Below are positions 1 through 8,181 of a stretch of DNA of 64,000 nt, piece after piece. Each line of letters opens with the position of its first letter. The stretch's first letter is position 1. The notes below the pieces were generated by a model. It saw only the letters and a list, made by a program, of their open reading frames with translations. It made no database searches and was not told where the DNA came from. The stretch lies in NCBI GenBank assembly GCA_030151255.1, contig JASLED010000002.1, positions 1 through 64,000 of the forward strand, read 5' to 3'. The translations under genes and the position numbers were made by a program. Source of the DNA: Flavobacterium sp. Its GTDB lineage: Bacteria; Bacteroidota; Bacteroidia; Flavobacteriales; Flavobacteriaceae.

Positions 1-90
1 AGCAAAAATTCAACAAAACTCTATTAAATAACTATACTTATTTTTTGTATTTTTAACTGAAATATAAAACATGTTTTTGACTTGATTTTA

Positions 91-136
91 GGTGGTCACT
101 TTCCACCGGAATAACATGGTCACTTTCTCCGGAATC
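91..136. repeat. Relic of an IS21-type insertion sequence end
   Basis: Two imperfect direct copies of a unit TGGTCACTTT-(2-3 nt)-CCGGAAT lie at about 92-112 and 116-136. Tandem copies of GGTGGTCACTTT...CCGGAATA are typical of the multiple terminal repeats at ends of IS21-family elements in Bacteroidota. The units are GC-richer than their surroundings. There is no istA or istB transposase next to them in this window, so this is a leftover end or a solo end. The family assignment rests on recalled motif similarity. Confidence 0.5.
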
Positions 137-690
137 TACACATAAGAAACCAATGACATTAAAAATACCGATATCAATAAAAAAATCCTCATATAAATAT
201 TCGTTTTCAACTTTAGTTTTTTTCTTTTTATTTACACCTTAGCTACAAGAACGAGCAAAATCAACTTTTTGTGTGCTTGTTTTACAAACGGAAAAAAACA
301 TTTTAAAGTATATTATTTTTAGTGGAAATAATATTTAAAATCCTGAAATTAAAATCATTTTATACACATATAGCAAAGTAAATGGATAAAATAAATTTTA
401 AACAAACACAACTACCAAAAAATTAACATAATTAAATATATTTTCAATCAGTAAATACTAAAAATAAACCTTTAAAATAGTTGAAAGTAAAAAAATGATT
501 GCTAACTAATCCCTCCAAAAAAAACTGGACATCTTTTTTGAAATTGGTTCGTTTTTAATGAAAATTTTTATTTAAAATATGAGTATTCTTGTAGTTGAGT
601 ACCATTAAATCATTGTTGGAACGTGATAATTTTAGTGCTTACGTAATTTGGGTGTTTTTTTATTTTTAGGCTAGAGGTATTTAAACGCAC

Positions 691-725
691 AAAAAAATCC
701 TAACTAAAAACTTAGGATTTTTTTG
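691..725 (-). terminator. Rho-independent terminator after the DUF805 gene
   Basis: A-rich tract, stem AAATCCTAA, short A-rich loop, TTAGGATTT and a T-tract. The A/T tracts on both sides allow function in either direction. It sits 35-70 nt beyond the stop of the minus-strand DUF805 gene. Confidence 0.8.
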
Positions 726-759
726 TATAATTTCTCGCCAATTTTTGCGCTTGACCTGA

Positions 760-1155
760 TTAATATAATGGTTTAAATAGATTATTTTCTTTCGGATTTG
801 GCCCCCATTTATTCTCTCCTAGCTTACTATCAGTACAGAACCAAACTAATAATAAAATAGGTCCTATACCTGGACATAGCATCCAAAACATATTCCATCC
901 ACTTTTACCGATATCATGTAATCTTCTTACACCTACAGCTAAATATGGTAGAATTATTATAAGAGAATAAAATATATAAAGAAATACAGAAATTAAAAAC
1001 ATCACTTTACTCTGAAGAGATAAAATGAGTAAAATGTATAATGCAATACTTATAATTCCATTAAATAACACAAAATACCAATATTCACTTCTACGAGCTC
1101 TGCCTTCAAAATTGGAATAATTTTGAAAAACTACTTTTTTATAATACTCTATCAT
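760..1155 (-). CDS. DUF805 family inner-membrane protein
   Basis: A 131-residue integral membrane protein of the DUF805 family (YhaH-like), whose biochemical role is unknown. The family signatures are all visible: FEGRARRSEYWYF near residues 16-28, VGVRRLHDIGKSGW near 74-87, and a C-terminal DSKLGENKWGPNP block. Hydrophobic stretches at about 26-48, 50-72 and 89-107 predict three or four membrane spans, the usual arrangement for the family. The gene stands alone on the minus strand with its own terminator. An 8-bp inverted repeat lies just upstream of the start codon. The length is normal. It marks the boundary between the relic-bearing left edge and the clpX block. Confidence 0.85.
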   Translation of the reverse strand: MIEYYKKVVFQNYSNFEGRARRSEYWYFVLFNGIISIALYILLILSLQSKVMFLISVFLYIFYSLIIILPYLAVGVRRLHDIGKSGWNMFWMLCPGIGPILLLVWFCTDSKLGENKWGPNPKENNLFKPLY

Positions 1156-1172
1156 AACTTAATTTATTAAAA

Positions 1173-1190
1173 AATTAGCTAAAGCTAATT
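1173..1190. repeat. Short perfect inverted repeat upstream of the DUF805 gene
   Basis: AATTAGCT-aa-AGCTAATT, 8-bp arms with a 2-nt spacer, located 18-35 nt upstream of the DUF805 start codon (minus strand). It has no T-tract on either side, so it is more like an operator or leader hairpin than a terminator. Function is not known. Confidence 0.4.
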
Positions 1191-1202
1191 AAATTTATTT
1201 TT

Positions 1203-1240
1203 ATATAATAAAAAAAGGAGTTGTTCAACAAACAACTCCT
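1203..1240 (-). terminator. Rho-independent terminator of the clpP-clpX transcript
   Basis: Stem AGGAGTTGTT (1216-1225) pairs with AACAACTCCT (1231-1240) around a 5-nt loop. Read on the minus strand it is followed by a run of seven T. It lies just after the clpX stop codon. Confidence 0.85.
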
Positions 1241-1263
1241 ATATATTTAATAATACACTTACT

Positions 1264-2502
1264 TTAATTTACTTCCAATCGTTTGGCTAGGTCTTTATTT
1301 AACGCATCTGCCGCATAAGCTCTATCAACGGTAAATTCTGACACGTTTTCCAAACTTGGTAACTCGTACATAGCATCGGTTAAAATCGCCTCGCATAACG
1401 AACGTAAACCTCTTGCTCCTAATTTGTATTCTAAAGCTTTGTCAACAATAAAATCTAAAGCTTCTTCTGTAATAGAGAATTTAATATCGTCCATTTCGAA
1501 AAGCTTTTCATATTGTTTGATTAATGCATTTTTAGGTTCTGTAAGAATCATACGCAAAGTTTCTCTATCCAAAGGATCCATATGCGTTAAAACAGGTAAA
1601 CGTCCAATAATTTCAGGAATTAACCCAAAATCTTTCACGTCTTTTGGAATGATGTATTGCATTAAGTTAGTACGATCTACTTGATCTCCTTCTTTGATAG
1701 AACTGTATCCTACCGCTTGGAAATTTAATCGTTTAGAAATAATGCGCTCAATTCCGTCAAATGCTCCACCTGCAATAAACAAAATATCTTTTGTATTTAC
1801 TTCAATGAATTTTTGATCAGGATGTTTTCTTCCTCCTTTTGGCGGAACATTTACAATGCTTCCTTCTAATAATTTTAATAAAGCTTGCTGAACTCCTTCT
1901 CCAGATACATCTCTAGTGATTGATGGATTATCGCTTTTACGAGCAATTTTATCAATCTCGTCAATAAATATAATTCCTCTTTCTGCACGCTCTACATCGT
2001 AATCTGCTGCTTGCAGTAATTTGGTCAGAATTCCTTCTACATCTTCTCCAACATATCCTGCTTCTGTCAATACAGTTGCATCAACAATAGCTAACGGAAC
2101 ATTTAGCATACGAGCAATTGTTTTTGCTACCAATGTTTTTCCTGTTCCTGTTTGCCCAACCATTAAGATGTTGCTCTTCTCTATTTCGATGTCTTCATCA
2201 TCTCCATTCATCTCTTGCATTAAACGTTTGTAGTGATTATACACCGCTACAGACATTACTTTTTTGGTTTGATCTTGCCCGATTACATATTCATCTAAAA
2301 AAGCTCTTATTTGCATTGGCTTTTTCAGCAATAAATCATTAGACAGATCTTCCAAATGCTTTGATTCTTCTTCTTCTAAAACAATTCCGTATGCCTGATC
2401 AATACATCTATCGCAAATATGAGCATCGATACCCGCGATTAGAAGATTAGTTTCAGATTTTGGACGTCCACAGAAAGAACAATTCATTTCTTGTTTAGCC
2501 AT
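1264..2502 (-). CDS. clpX: ATP-dependent Clp protease ATP-binding subunit ClpX
   Basis: ClpX, the AAA+ unfoldase that recognises tagged substrates, unfolds them with ATP and feeds them to ClpP in the cytoplasm. At 412 residues the length is normal. The N-terminal C4 zinc-binding domain uses Cys8, Cys11, Cys30 and Cys33. The Walker A motif GQTGTGKT is at 116-123 and Walker B (IIFIDEID) is near 177-184. The ClpP-contact IGF-like loop region and the C-terminal small domain are present. The start MAKQEMNCSF fits the family. clpP ends only 8 nt upstream, so clpP and clpX form an operon, and a strong terminator follows clpX. Confidence 0.98.
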   Translation of the reverse strand: MAKQEMNCSFCGRPKSETNLLIAGIDAHICDRCIDQAYGIVLEEEESKHLEDLSNDLLLKKPMQIRAFLDEYVIGQDQTKKVMSVAVYNHYKRLMQEMNGDDEDIEIEKSNILMVGQTGTGKTLVAKTIARMLNVPLAIVDATVLTEAGYVGEDVEGILTKLLQAADYDVERAERGIIFIDEIDKIARKSDNPSITRDVSGEGVQQALLKLLEGSIVNVPPKGGRKHPDQKFIEVNTKDILFIAGGAFDGIERIISKRLNFQAVGYSSIKEGDQVDRTNLMQYIIPKDVKDFGLIPEIIGRLPVLTHMDPLDRETLRMILTEPKNALIKQYEKLFEMDDIKFSITEEALDFIVDKALEYKLGARGLRSLCEAILTDAMYELPSLENVSEFTVDRAYAADALNKDLAKRLEVN

Positions 2503-2510
2503 AAACTAAT

Positions 2511-3170
2511 TTATTCTCTTGTTAAAACCTCATCAATCATTCCGTAAGCTTTTGCTTCTTGAGCAATCATCCAATAGTCTCTATCGCTATCGTGATGTAC
2601 TTTTTCCATTGATTGGCCTGAGTGTTTTGAAATAATTTGATACAATTCTTCTTTTAGCTTCATGATTTCTCTTGCTGTAATTTCAATATCTGAAGCTTGT
2701 CCTTGTGCTCCACCAAGTGGTTGGTGAATCATTACTCTTGAGTGTGGCAATGCCGAACGTTTTCCGTCTGCACCAGCACATAACAACACCGCTCCCATAG
2801 AAGCCGCCATACCTGTACAAATAGTTGCTACATCTGGCTTAATGAATTGCATTGTGTCATAAATACCTAAACCTGCATAAACACCTCCGCCTGGAGAATT
2901 GATGTAAATGCTAATATCTTTTTCATTATCTACGCTTGACAAGAACAATAATTGTGCTTGAATAATATTTGCTACATAATCGTCAATTGCGGTACCTAAA
3001 AAGATGATACGATCCATCATTAAACGAGAAAAAACATCCATTGATGCTACATTCATTTGACGTTCTTCGATAATATATGGTGTCATGCTACTTACAATTT
3101 TATCGTAGTACATGCTATTTATACCTTGGTGTTTAGTTGCGAATTTTTGAAATTCTTTTCCGTAGTCCAT
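2511..3170 (-). CDS. clpP: ATP-dependent Clp protease proteolytic subunit ClpP
   Basis: ClpP, the serine peptidase that forms the double-ring proteolytic chamber and works with ClpX, encoded 8 nt downstream. The catalytic triad reads Ser124 (MAASMG), His149 (MIHQPLGG) and Asp198 (DRDYWM). At 219 residues it has an N-terminal extension of about 25 residues compared with the mature E. coli enzyme, consistent with a propeptide that is removed. The order tig, clpP, clpX on one strand is the same as in many bacteria. Here tig and clpP are separated by a hairpin, so they need not share a transcript. Confidence 0.98.
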   Translation of the reverse strand: MDYGKEFQKFATKHQGINSMYYDKIVSSMTPYIIEERQMNVASMDVFSRLMMDRIIFLGTAIDDYVANIIQAQLLFLSSVDNEKDISIYINSPGGGVYAGLGIYDTMQFIKPDVATICTGMAASMGAVLLCAGADGKRSALPHSRVMIHQPLGGAQGQASDIEITAREIMKLKEELYQIISKHSGQSMEKVHHDSDRDYWMIAQEAKAYGMIDEVLTRE

Positions 3171-3189
3171 AAATTGAATATTTTATGAT

Positions 3190-3225
3190 TAAAAAAATGA
3201 GCGTCTATTAAAAAAATAGACGCTC
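3190..3225 (-). terminator. Rho-independent terminator after tig
   Basis: Inverted repeat GAGCGTCTATT (3199-3209) with AATAGACGCTC (ending 3225), followed on the minus strand by a run of seven T. It lies between the tig stop (3252) and the clpP start (3170). Confidence 0.8.
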
Positions 3226-3232
3226 AAATATA
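3225..3232 (-). promoter_or_regulatory. Candidate clpP -7 promoter box
   Basis: On the minus strand TATATTTG matches the Bacteroidota -7 consensus TAnnTTTG. It abuts the tig terminator, so the hairpin would fall in the clpP leader if transcription starts here. I see no TTG at the expected -33 distance, so this is a weak call. Confidence 0.35.
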
Positions 3233-3251
3233 CTTCTTTTTTAGGAAAAAA

Positions 3252-4577
3252 TTATTCTCCGTACATCTCCTTAACGAAATCTTTGTAAGAAACTTCTTTA
3301 ACAGTAGCTTTTACTTTTTCGTTGAATAATGCTAACATTTTTTCGTTCATTGCTTGTTCAGAAATACGTCTTACCTCATCTTGGTTTGACATTACTCTAG
3401 CAACGATATCTTCAACAGTTTTGTCATCTGGTTCAGTTTGACCAAATTGAGCCAATTGATCTTTGATTAATGTTACTGTGTAAGCTTTAATATCTTCAAA
3501 AGTTAATTGTAATTCATATTGAGTCATTACTTTACCTTCAACTAATTGGTAACGTAAACCTTTTTCAGATTTTTCGAACTCATCAGCAGCTTGCTCATCA
3601 GTAAGAACAGTTTCTCCTGCTGTCATTAACCATTTTTTCAAGAATTCAGCTGGTAAATCAAATGAAGTTGAATTTAATAAAAATTCATATACATCGTTTA
3701 AGAATTTTTGATCAGCTTGAGTAGCAAATTGTTTCTCAGCATCTTCTTTGATTTTTTCTTTTAATTGCTCTACAGAAGTAACTACTCCTTCACCAAACAA
3801 TTTATCGAAAAGCTCTTGATTTAATTCTGCTTTTTCAGACTCGTTGATTTCTTTGATTGTGAAAATCACATCAACTTCTAATCCGTGTGCTTTATCGTGG
3901 TCAATTCCTAAAACTTCCATTAATTTGTGCTCATCTTCGAATAAACCTTTTGTGTTTACTGTAACTTGCTCACCAACTTTTTTGTTTAAGAATTTCTTTT
4001 GGTTTGTTTTTGTTCTGAAATCAGCAACAGCAATTTGTACTTCTTTGTTGATTCCTTCTTCTTCGTTTGTAAAAGTACCTACTAATTCTGAAGTTTCTTC
4101 AACAGCTTCTTTAGATACTAATTTTCCGTATTGTTTTTGAATATATTCAACTTGTTCTTCAAGCATTGCTTCATCAGCAACAACATTGAATTTAGTAATG
4201 TTGTTTTCACCTTCTAAATCTAATGTGAATTCTGGAGTTAATCCTAATTCAAAATCAAATTTTAATACATCAGCATCCCAGTCAAAATTTTCGTTCATAA
4301 CTGGTAATGGATTTCCTAAAATATCTACCTTTTCTTCTACAAGATAGTTATTCAATTTTTCTTGCAAAATTTTGTTTACCTCTTCAAACAATACAGATTT
4401 ACCATATTGTTTAACGATTAAACTCATTGGAACAGCTCCTTTTCTAAATCCAGGAACATTTGCATTCTTTTTATAGTTTGATAACACGTTATCAACATTA
4501 CCTTGGTAATCTTCTTTTGCAAGCTCAATAGTAACGATAGCGTTAAGAGCATCTACATTATTTCTTGTAATATTCAT
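3252..4577 (-). CDS. tig: Trigger factor, ribosome-associated chaperone
   Basis: Trigger factor, which binds the ribosome exit tunnel and shields nascent chains. At 441 residues it is close to the usual 430-450. The N-terminal ribosome-binding domain carries the signature VPGFRKGAVP near residues 41-50, matching the GFRxGxxP ribosome-docking motif. The middle peptidyl-prolyl isomerase domain (about 150-240) is degenerate in sequence, which is common in this phylum. The long helical C-terminal domain fills the rest. It lies upstream of clpP-clpX on the same strand but has its own promoter and terminator. Confidence 0.95.
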   Translation of the reverse strand: MNITRNNVDALNAIVTIELAKEDYQGNVDNVLSNYKKNANVPGFRKGAVPMSLIVKQYGKSVLFEEVNKILQEKLNNYLVEEKVDILGNPLPVMNENFDWDADVLKFDFELGLTPEFTLDLEGENNITKFNVVADEAMLEEQVEYIQKQYGKLVSKEAVEETSELVGTFTNEEEGINKEVQIAVADFRTKTNQKKFLNKKVGEQVTVNTKGLFEDEHKLMEVLGIDHDKAHGLEVDVIFTIKEINESEKAELNQELFDKLFGEGVVTSVEQLKEKIKEDAEKQFATQADQKFLNDVYEFLLNSTSFDLPAEFLKKWLMTAGETVLTDEQAADEFEKSEKGLRYQLVEGKVMTQYELQLTFEDIKAYTVTLIKDQLAQFGQTEPDDKTVEDIVARVMSNQDEVRRISEQAMNEKMLALFNEKVKATVKEVSYKDFVKEMYGE

Positions 4578-4603
4578 TTTTTGATGTATTTACATATAAA
4601 ATT

Positions 4604-4634
4604 GGGTTGCAAAAATAAATTATTTTTACAACCC
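4604..4634 (-). terminator. Long hairpin ending the fadL-lipase-membrane protein operon
   Basis: On the minus strand GGGTTGTAAAAATAA pairs with TTATTTTTGCAACCC, a near-perfect 15-bp stem (one G-U pair) with almost no loop. It lies between the stop of the holin-like gene and the tig start. No long T-run follows, so termination may rely on the A/T-rich stem. The -7 box of the tig promoter lies inside this hairpin. Confidence 0.6.
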
Positions 4635-4640
4635 ATCCAA
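4610..4640 (-). promoter_or_regulatory. Promoter of tig (Bacteroidota type)
   Basis: On the minus strand a TTG at 4640-4638 is followed after 20 nt by TATTTTTG at 4617-4610. This matches the flavobacterial consensus TTG-N17-23-TAnnTTTG. Transcription would start near 4604, giving a leader of about 27 nt. Confidence 0.6.
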
Positions 4641-4675
4641 CTTTTTAAGTGTTTGTATTTCAACTATTAATTTTT

Positions 4676-5032
4676 TTACTGCCTAACTGATGGATTATTC
4701 GATGATGAGCCATTTAATATTGATTGACCGAACGATAAAACAATACTAAATAATAATGCATACCAAAAACCATCAACTCTAAATCCGTTGACAAAATAAG
4801 CTGCCAACATAATAATTACAGCATTGATAACCAATAAAAACAGTCCCATTGTAATAACCGTTGCAGGTAATGTTAAGAATACTAAAAATGGTTTTAGAAA
4901 AGCATTTAATACTGCTAAAACTGCTGCCACCCAAAGTGCTTGTGTCCAATTTTGAACATATACACCTGGTAATATTTTACATAACGCTACAACTAAAACT
5001 GTTGTAATTAACAATCTTATTATAAATTTCAT
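4676..5032 (-). CDS. Phage holin family 4 superfamily (YvlD-like) membrane protein
   Basis: A 118-residue, four-span membrane protein of the Pfam 'phage holin 4' superfamily (YvlD/PF04020 type). Hydrophobic segments lie at about 4-22, 30-50, 55-80 and 86-105, with the family-typical LNAFLKPFLVFLTLPATVITMG region split across segments two and three. Despite the family name, members are common chromosomal proteins and nothing phage-related surrounds this gene. It is the last gene of an operon with the SGNH lipoprotein, 10 nt upstream. Its role is unknown. Confidence 0.8.
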   Translation of the reverse strand: MKFIIRLLITTVLVVALCKILPGVYVQNWTQALWVAAVLAVLNAFLKPFLVFLTLPATVITMGLFLLVINAVIIMLAAYFVNGFRVDGFWYALLFSIVLSFGQSILNGSSSNNPSVRQ

Positions 5033-5042
5033 TTTTTATTAC

Positions 5043-6662
5043 TTAGTTTTTGACTACTAAAGTAGGTCCTGGATATGTAGCTGGATTTACTAAAGGAATA
5101 TTTGATTTGTAATGTTTATTGATTACTCTTAAAATTTCTGAAGCAATAAACGCATATCCTCTTGCATTTAAATGCACACCATCTAAAGAAAACATTACTG
5201 TATTTAAATTTGCCATTCCTTTAAAGTAATCTGCCGTATAAATCTGTCCGTCTTCTACTCTAATTCCGCTTACTGCTTTGTTCAACAGTTCGTTCATATC
5301 TGCTACAGCCAATCCTTTATTTTCTGCAACTTCTTTAATAATTGTATTAAAGGCTGTTGTTGCAGTTTTTACTTTTTGTTGTTCTACTTTATTTAAAACA
5401 AACTTATCATTAATTGGATAAGTAACTCCTTTTTTAAGCAATTCAGCCAATGCTGGATTTGGAACACCTGCAACCGAAGCACCTATTTCTGCCTTACTTG
5501 TAAGTAGCATTAAATCTTTTGCTGTTGCATGTCTTGCTTGTCCGTATGTACTTGCTAGAAATTCAATTTCAGGATCAGTTAATTGAAATGGAAATACCCC
5601 CATACTAATAAGTCCTTTGATTGAGGCACTTAAAACGGACGACATATCTGTTAATGTTTTATCTTGAATTAAAACTGGATTTGCTTTATTTTTATCAAAT
5701 AACTTAAAACGATCTCCTTGCCCTGCTTGATCCAAAATACCTTTAAACAAGCCGATAAACATATTTAATTGAGCAATTACCTCATCGGCATTTTCTCCTG
5801 GTTTTACAATATTATCCTTTGTTAGTGGATTATAAGGCACAGTTGTAAAAAACGGAATAGCTGTTACATCTGGAACAGTAGCTAACACACCCTTTGCACC
5901 ATTGCTTGTAAGTGTGTTTACAATTGTTTCATAAGCTCCTTTAAATACAGCCGCATGTGTAATATCATTTCCTCCATATTGAGACGGATCGAAACCATTT
6001 AGTTCATTTTGATCTAATCCTTCTCCTCCAGATGTAGCATAAGCTAACACATCATTAGCACCAATCCAATTGGTAAAAAACGTAGGATTTAAACTCATGG
6101 CATCGCCCAATACTGTAGCTTGCTCTGAAGTTGCAGTACGCACAAAGTACGGATTTGCTTTTCCTACTGCCAAATTAGCCAAACTTCCATAACCTGTTGC
6201 TAATAAATGGAATGTTTTTGCCCCTGGAACACCTGTATTATTATATGCCTTTTTCTGTAATTGAGCTACATCTATTGTAATTGTTCCTTTTATATTTTCT
6301 GGACTGCTTGTAACCATATTCATTACCAATTTGGTAGAAAAACCTGGCAAAGCATTTCCGCCCAACAATAATCCACCTACATCATTTACATCATCTGCAA
6401 ACGAAGGTTGAGTAAATAATCCTCCTCCTACAACCTTGAATTGTTGTGATAAAATATTTGGAAACGAATATGCTTGGCCTGTACGATACATGGTTCCATC
6501 CATATATCCGGCTGTTAGTGAATTTCCTATTGCTACATAAGTAGTAAAATCGGCTTCACCAGGATAATAAGTTTCATCGCTAATTTTATCTGTTATTGTT
6601 GGTTCACAAGCAGTAGCTACAAAAGCTAACGCAGGTATCATATATAAATACTTTCTTTTCAT
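5043..6662 (-). CDS. SGNH/GDSL-family hydrolase lipoprotein
   Basis: A 539-residue predicted esterase or lipase of the SGNH fold, exported as a lipoprotein. The signal peptide ends in the lipobox VATAC with Cys19 as the lipidated residue. Block I is AIGNSLTAGY with nucleophile Ser48, block III is IGANDVLAY, and block V is DGVHLNARGY with Asp494 and His497. The protein is larger than simple GDSL enzymes, with insertions between blocks. It follows a FadL-type outer-membrane transporter gene by 19 nt. The pair suggests release of acyl chains at the cell surface followed by uptake, but that link is inference and the substrate is unknown. Confidence 0.85.
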   Translation of the reverse strand: MKRKYLYMIPALAFVATACEPTITDKISDETYYPGEADFTTYVAIGNSLTAGYMDGTMYRTGQAYSFPNILSQQFKVVGGGLFTQPSFADDVNDVGGLLLGGNALPGFSTKLVMNMVTSSPENIKGTITIDVAQLQKKAYNNTGVPGAKTFHLLATGYGSLANLAVGKANPYFVRTATSEQATVLGDAMSLNPTFFTNWIGANDVLAYATSGGEGLDQNELNGFDPSQYGGNDITHAAVFKGAYETIVNTLTSNGAKGVLATVPDVTAIPFFTTVPYNPLTKDNIVKPGENADEVIAQLNMFIGLFKGILDQAGQGDRFKLFDKNKANPVLIQDKTLTDMSSVLSASIKGLISMGVFPFQLTDPEIEFLASTYGQARHATAKDLMLLTSKAEIGASVAGVPNPALAELLKKGVTYPINDKFVLNKVEQQKVKTATTAFNTIIKEVAENKGLAVADMNELLNKAVSGIRVEDGQIYTADYFKGMANLNTVMFSLDGVHLNARGYAFIASEILRVINKHYKSNIPLVNPATYPGPTLVVKN

Positions 6663-6681
6663 CTTATAAGTCTTTTAATCG

Positions 6682-7932
6682 TTAGAAGCTATAATTTATT
6701 CCAATACCTCCACTTGTAACTGCTGTTTTATATGTTCCTCCAAAAGAAACATTATGACCATCTTCCATATAGTAATCATAAGAACTATTTGTATCGCTAA
6801 AATGTAAATAAGAAAATACTAAATCTACACCTATACCATTTTTAAATTTATATGTCAAACCTCCTGTATAAGCTCTTGAATCGTTTCTTGGTGTTTCTGG
6901 TGCAAAATACCCAGGCTGAACTGGACTTTCGTCATAATACCATCCTACTCTTAAACTCAATTGTTCGTCTACTTTATATTGTAATCCTAAACGATATGTA
7001 CTTGAATCTTTGTAATTTCTTGGATTTACCGATTTTCCTAATGGACTATCTACAAATTCGATTGTTAATGCCTTATATGCGTTCCAGAAAACACGATTGT
7101 AATCAAACGCAAATAACCACTTACCGTATTCGTAAGATAAACCTGTAGTTAACTCAGCTGGCAAAGGCATTTCTGCTTTAATTTTTCCGTCTTTAAACAT
7201 AGACGCTCCAAAGGCAGGAACGTTATGAAAATGAGCTGTACCGCTATTTTCTTTCATAACAATCTTAGATCGATAGTTAAATCCAAGACGTAAATGATCG
7301 TCTACACTTACTAAATAACCAGCTGTCCATCCCCAAGCTGTAACATTTTTAGCTTTAATATCAACGCTTGTTCTTTCTCCCTCTTCATTAGTCATACTAC
7401 GCGATACATTTTTATCAAAAGTAACTCCACCTGTAACGAAAATAGGACCTCCGCCAAAACTAAAATGCTTACTTAATTTGATTGCCACTGTTGGTTGGAA
7501 ATAAATTGCCTTTAGATCAATTTTGTTTACCAAATGAGAACCTTCCCAGTCTCTATCCCATGTTACAGCACTTCCGTATGGCGAATAAATTGCTAAACCT
7601 ACATTTAACCAATCTGTTGCTTTATATGAGCCATAAACATAAAAAGGTGTACCCGGATTTCTTGTTTCGTTTTGCCAATCGTATGTTTTATTCTCAAATT
7701 TTGTATCTGCAACCAAATAATTCATACCTGCCGATAGATCAAACTTGTTTTCTGAATATACAGAAGCTGCAGGGTTAAAAAATAATGATTCTGCCCCATT
7801 ATTAATAACAGCCACCCCTGTGTGCCCCATTGCAAGTTGTCTGTTTCCTTGCATACTTACTCTATATCCGCCCGCATAAGTAGAAGCAGATATTAAGGTA
7901 AGGAGCGATAATGATAGTACTTTTTTTATCAT
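6682..7932 (-). CDS. FadL/OmpP1-type outer-membrane transport protein
   Basis: A 416-residue outer-membrane beta-barrel of the FadL/OmpP1/TodX family, which moves hydrophobic compounds such as long-chain fatty acids across the outer membrane. A signal peptide ends near residue 20 (STYAGG). The N-terminal hatch motif is recognisable as MGHTGVAVINNGAESLFFNP, followed by alternating aromatic barrel strands. The C-terminus ends in Phe (GIGINYSF), a typical barrel terminus for BAM-dependent assembly. It is the first gene of a three-gene operon with the SGNH lipoprotein and the holin-like protein. The exact substrate cannot be read from sequence. Confidence 0.88.
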   Translation of the reverse strand: MIKKVLSLSLLTLISASTYAGGYRVSMQGNRQLAMGHTGVAVINNGAESLFFNPAASVYSENKFDLSAGMNYLVADTKFENKTYDWQNETRNPGTPFYVYGSYKATDWLNVGLAIYSPYGSAVTWDRDWEGSHLVNKIDLKAIYFQPTVAIKLSKHFSFGGGPIFVTGGVTFDKNVSRSMTNEEGERTSVDIKAKNVTAWGWTAGYLVSVDDHLRLGFNYRSKIVMKENSGTAHFHNVPAFGASMFKDGKIKAEMPLPAELTTGLSYEYGKWLFAFDYNRVFWNAYKALTIEFVDSPLGKSVNPRNYKDSSTYRLGLQYKVDEQLSLRVGWYYDESPVQPGYFAPETPRNDSRAYTGGLTYKFKNGIGVDLVFSYLHFSDTNSSYDYYMEDGHNVSFGGTYKTAVTSGGIGINYSF

Positions 7933-8127
7933 ATTTGACTGATGTTATATTTTTAGTTTATATAAATATAAAAAGATATAATAATTTTACAAATTTTTAA
8001 TACAAATTTTAACACTAAAAGAAATATTTTTAGCAGTAAATCCACTAAAACAAAACACAAATTAAATAAACTGAATAAAATAGCAAGAAAAAAACACTAA
8101 TTATCTTAAAAACACATACTGCATAAA

Positions 8128-8168
8128 TAAAAAAAATCCTTAACTGTTTTGTTAAGGATTTTTTTTAT
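8128..8168 (-). terminator. Rho-independent terminator after the hydrolase gene
   Basis: A-tract, stem AATCCTTAAC, loop TGTTTT, GTTAAGGATT and T-tract. It is symmetrical, so it may work on both strands; on the minus strand it follows the alpha/beta hydrolase stop at 8182. Confidence 0.85.
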
Positions 8169-8181
8169 TTAGTAACGTATT

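Larger units (their letters stand above)
1..759. other. Gene-poor AT-rich region with insertion-sequence relics
   Basis: No reading frame here looks like a gene on either strand. The stretch is very AT-rich and broken by stop codons. What it does hold is a short IS-end-like repeat pair near 91-136, a phrase around 511-535 that loosely resembles an IS3-type end, and a clear hairpin terminator at 691-725. The rest looks like decayed intergenic DNA. The true neighbour on the left lies outside the window. Confidence 0.6.

Noticed and set aside
500..560. Possible IS3-type end
   Set aside because: The phrase CTCCAAAAAAAACTGGACAT is only a loose match, has no partner repeat or target-site duplication, and is AT-rich.
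1424..1684. Plus-strand open frame opposite clpX
   Set aside because: It is the complement of a well-conserved coding region and has no family features; the same holds for similar frames at 2021-2342.
4676..5032. Possible prophage gene (holin family name)
   Set aside because: No lysin, capsid, integrase or att-like repeat is nearby, and this family is mostly chromosomal.
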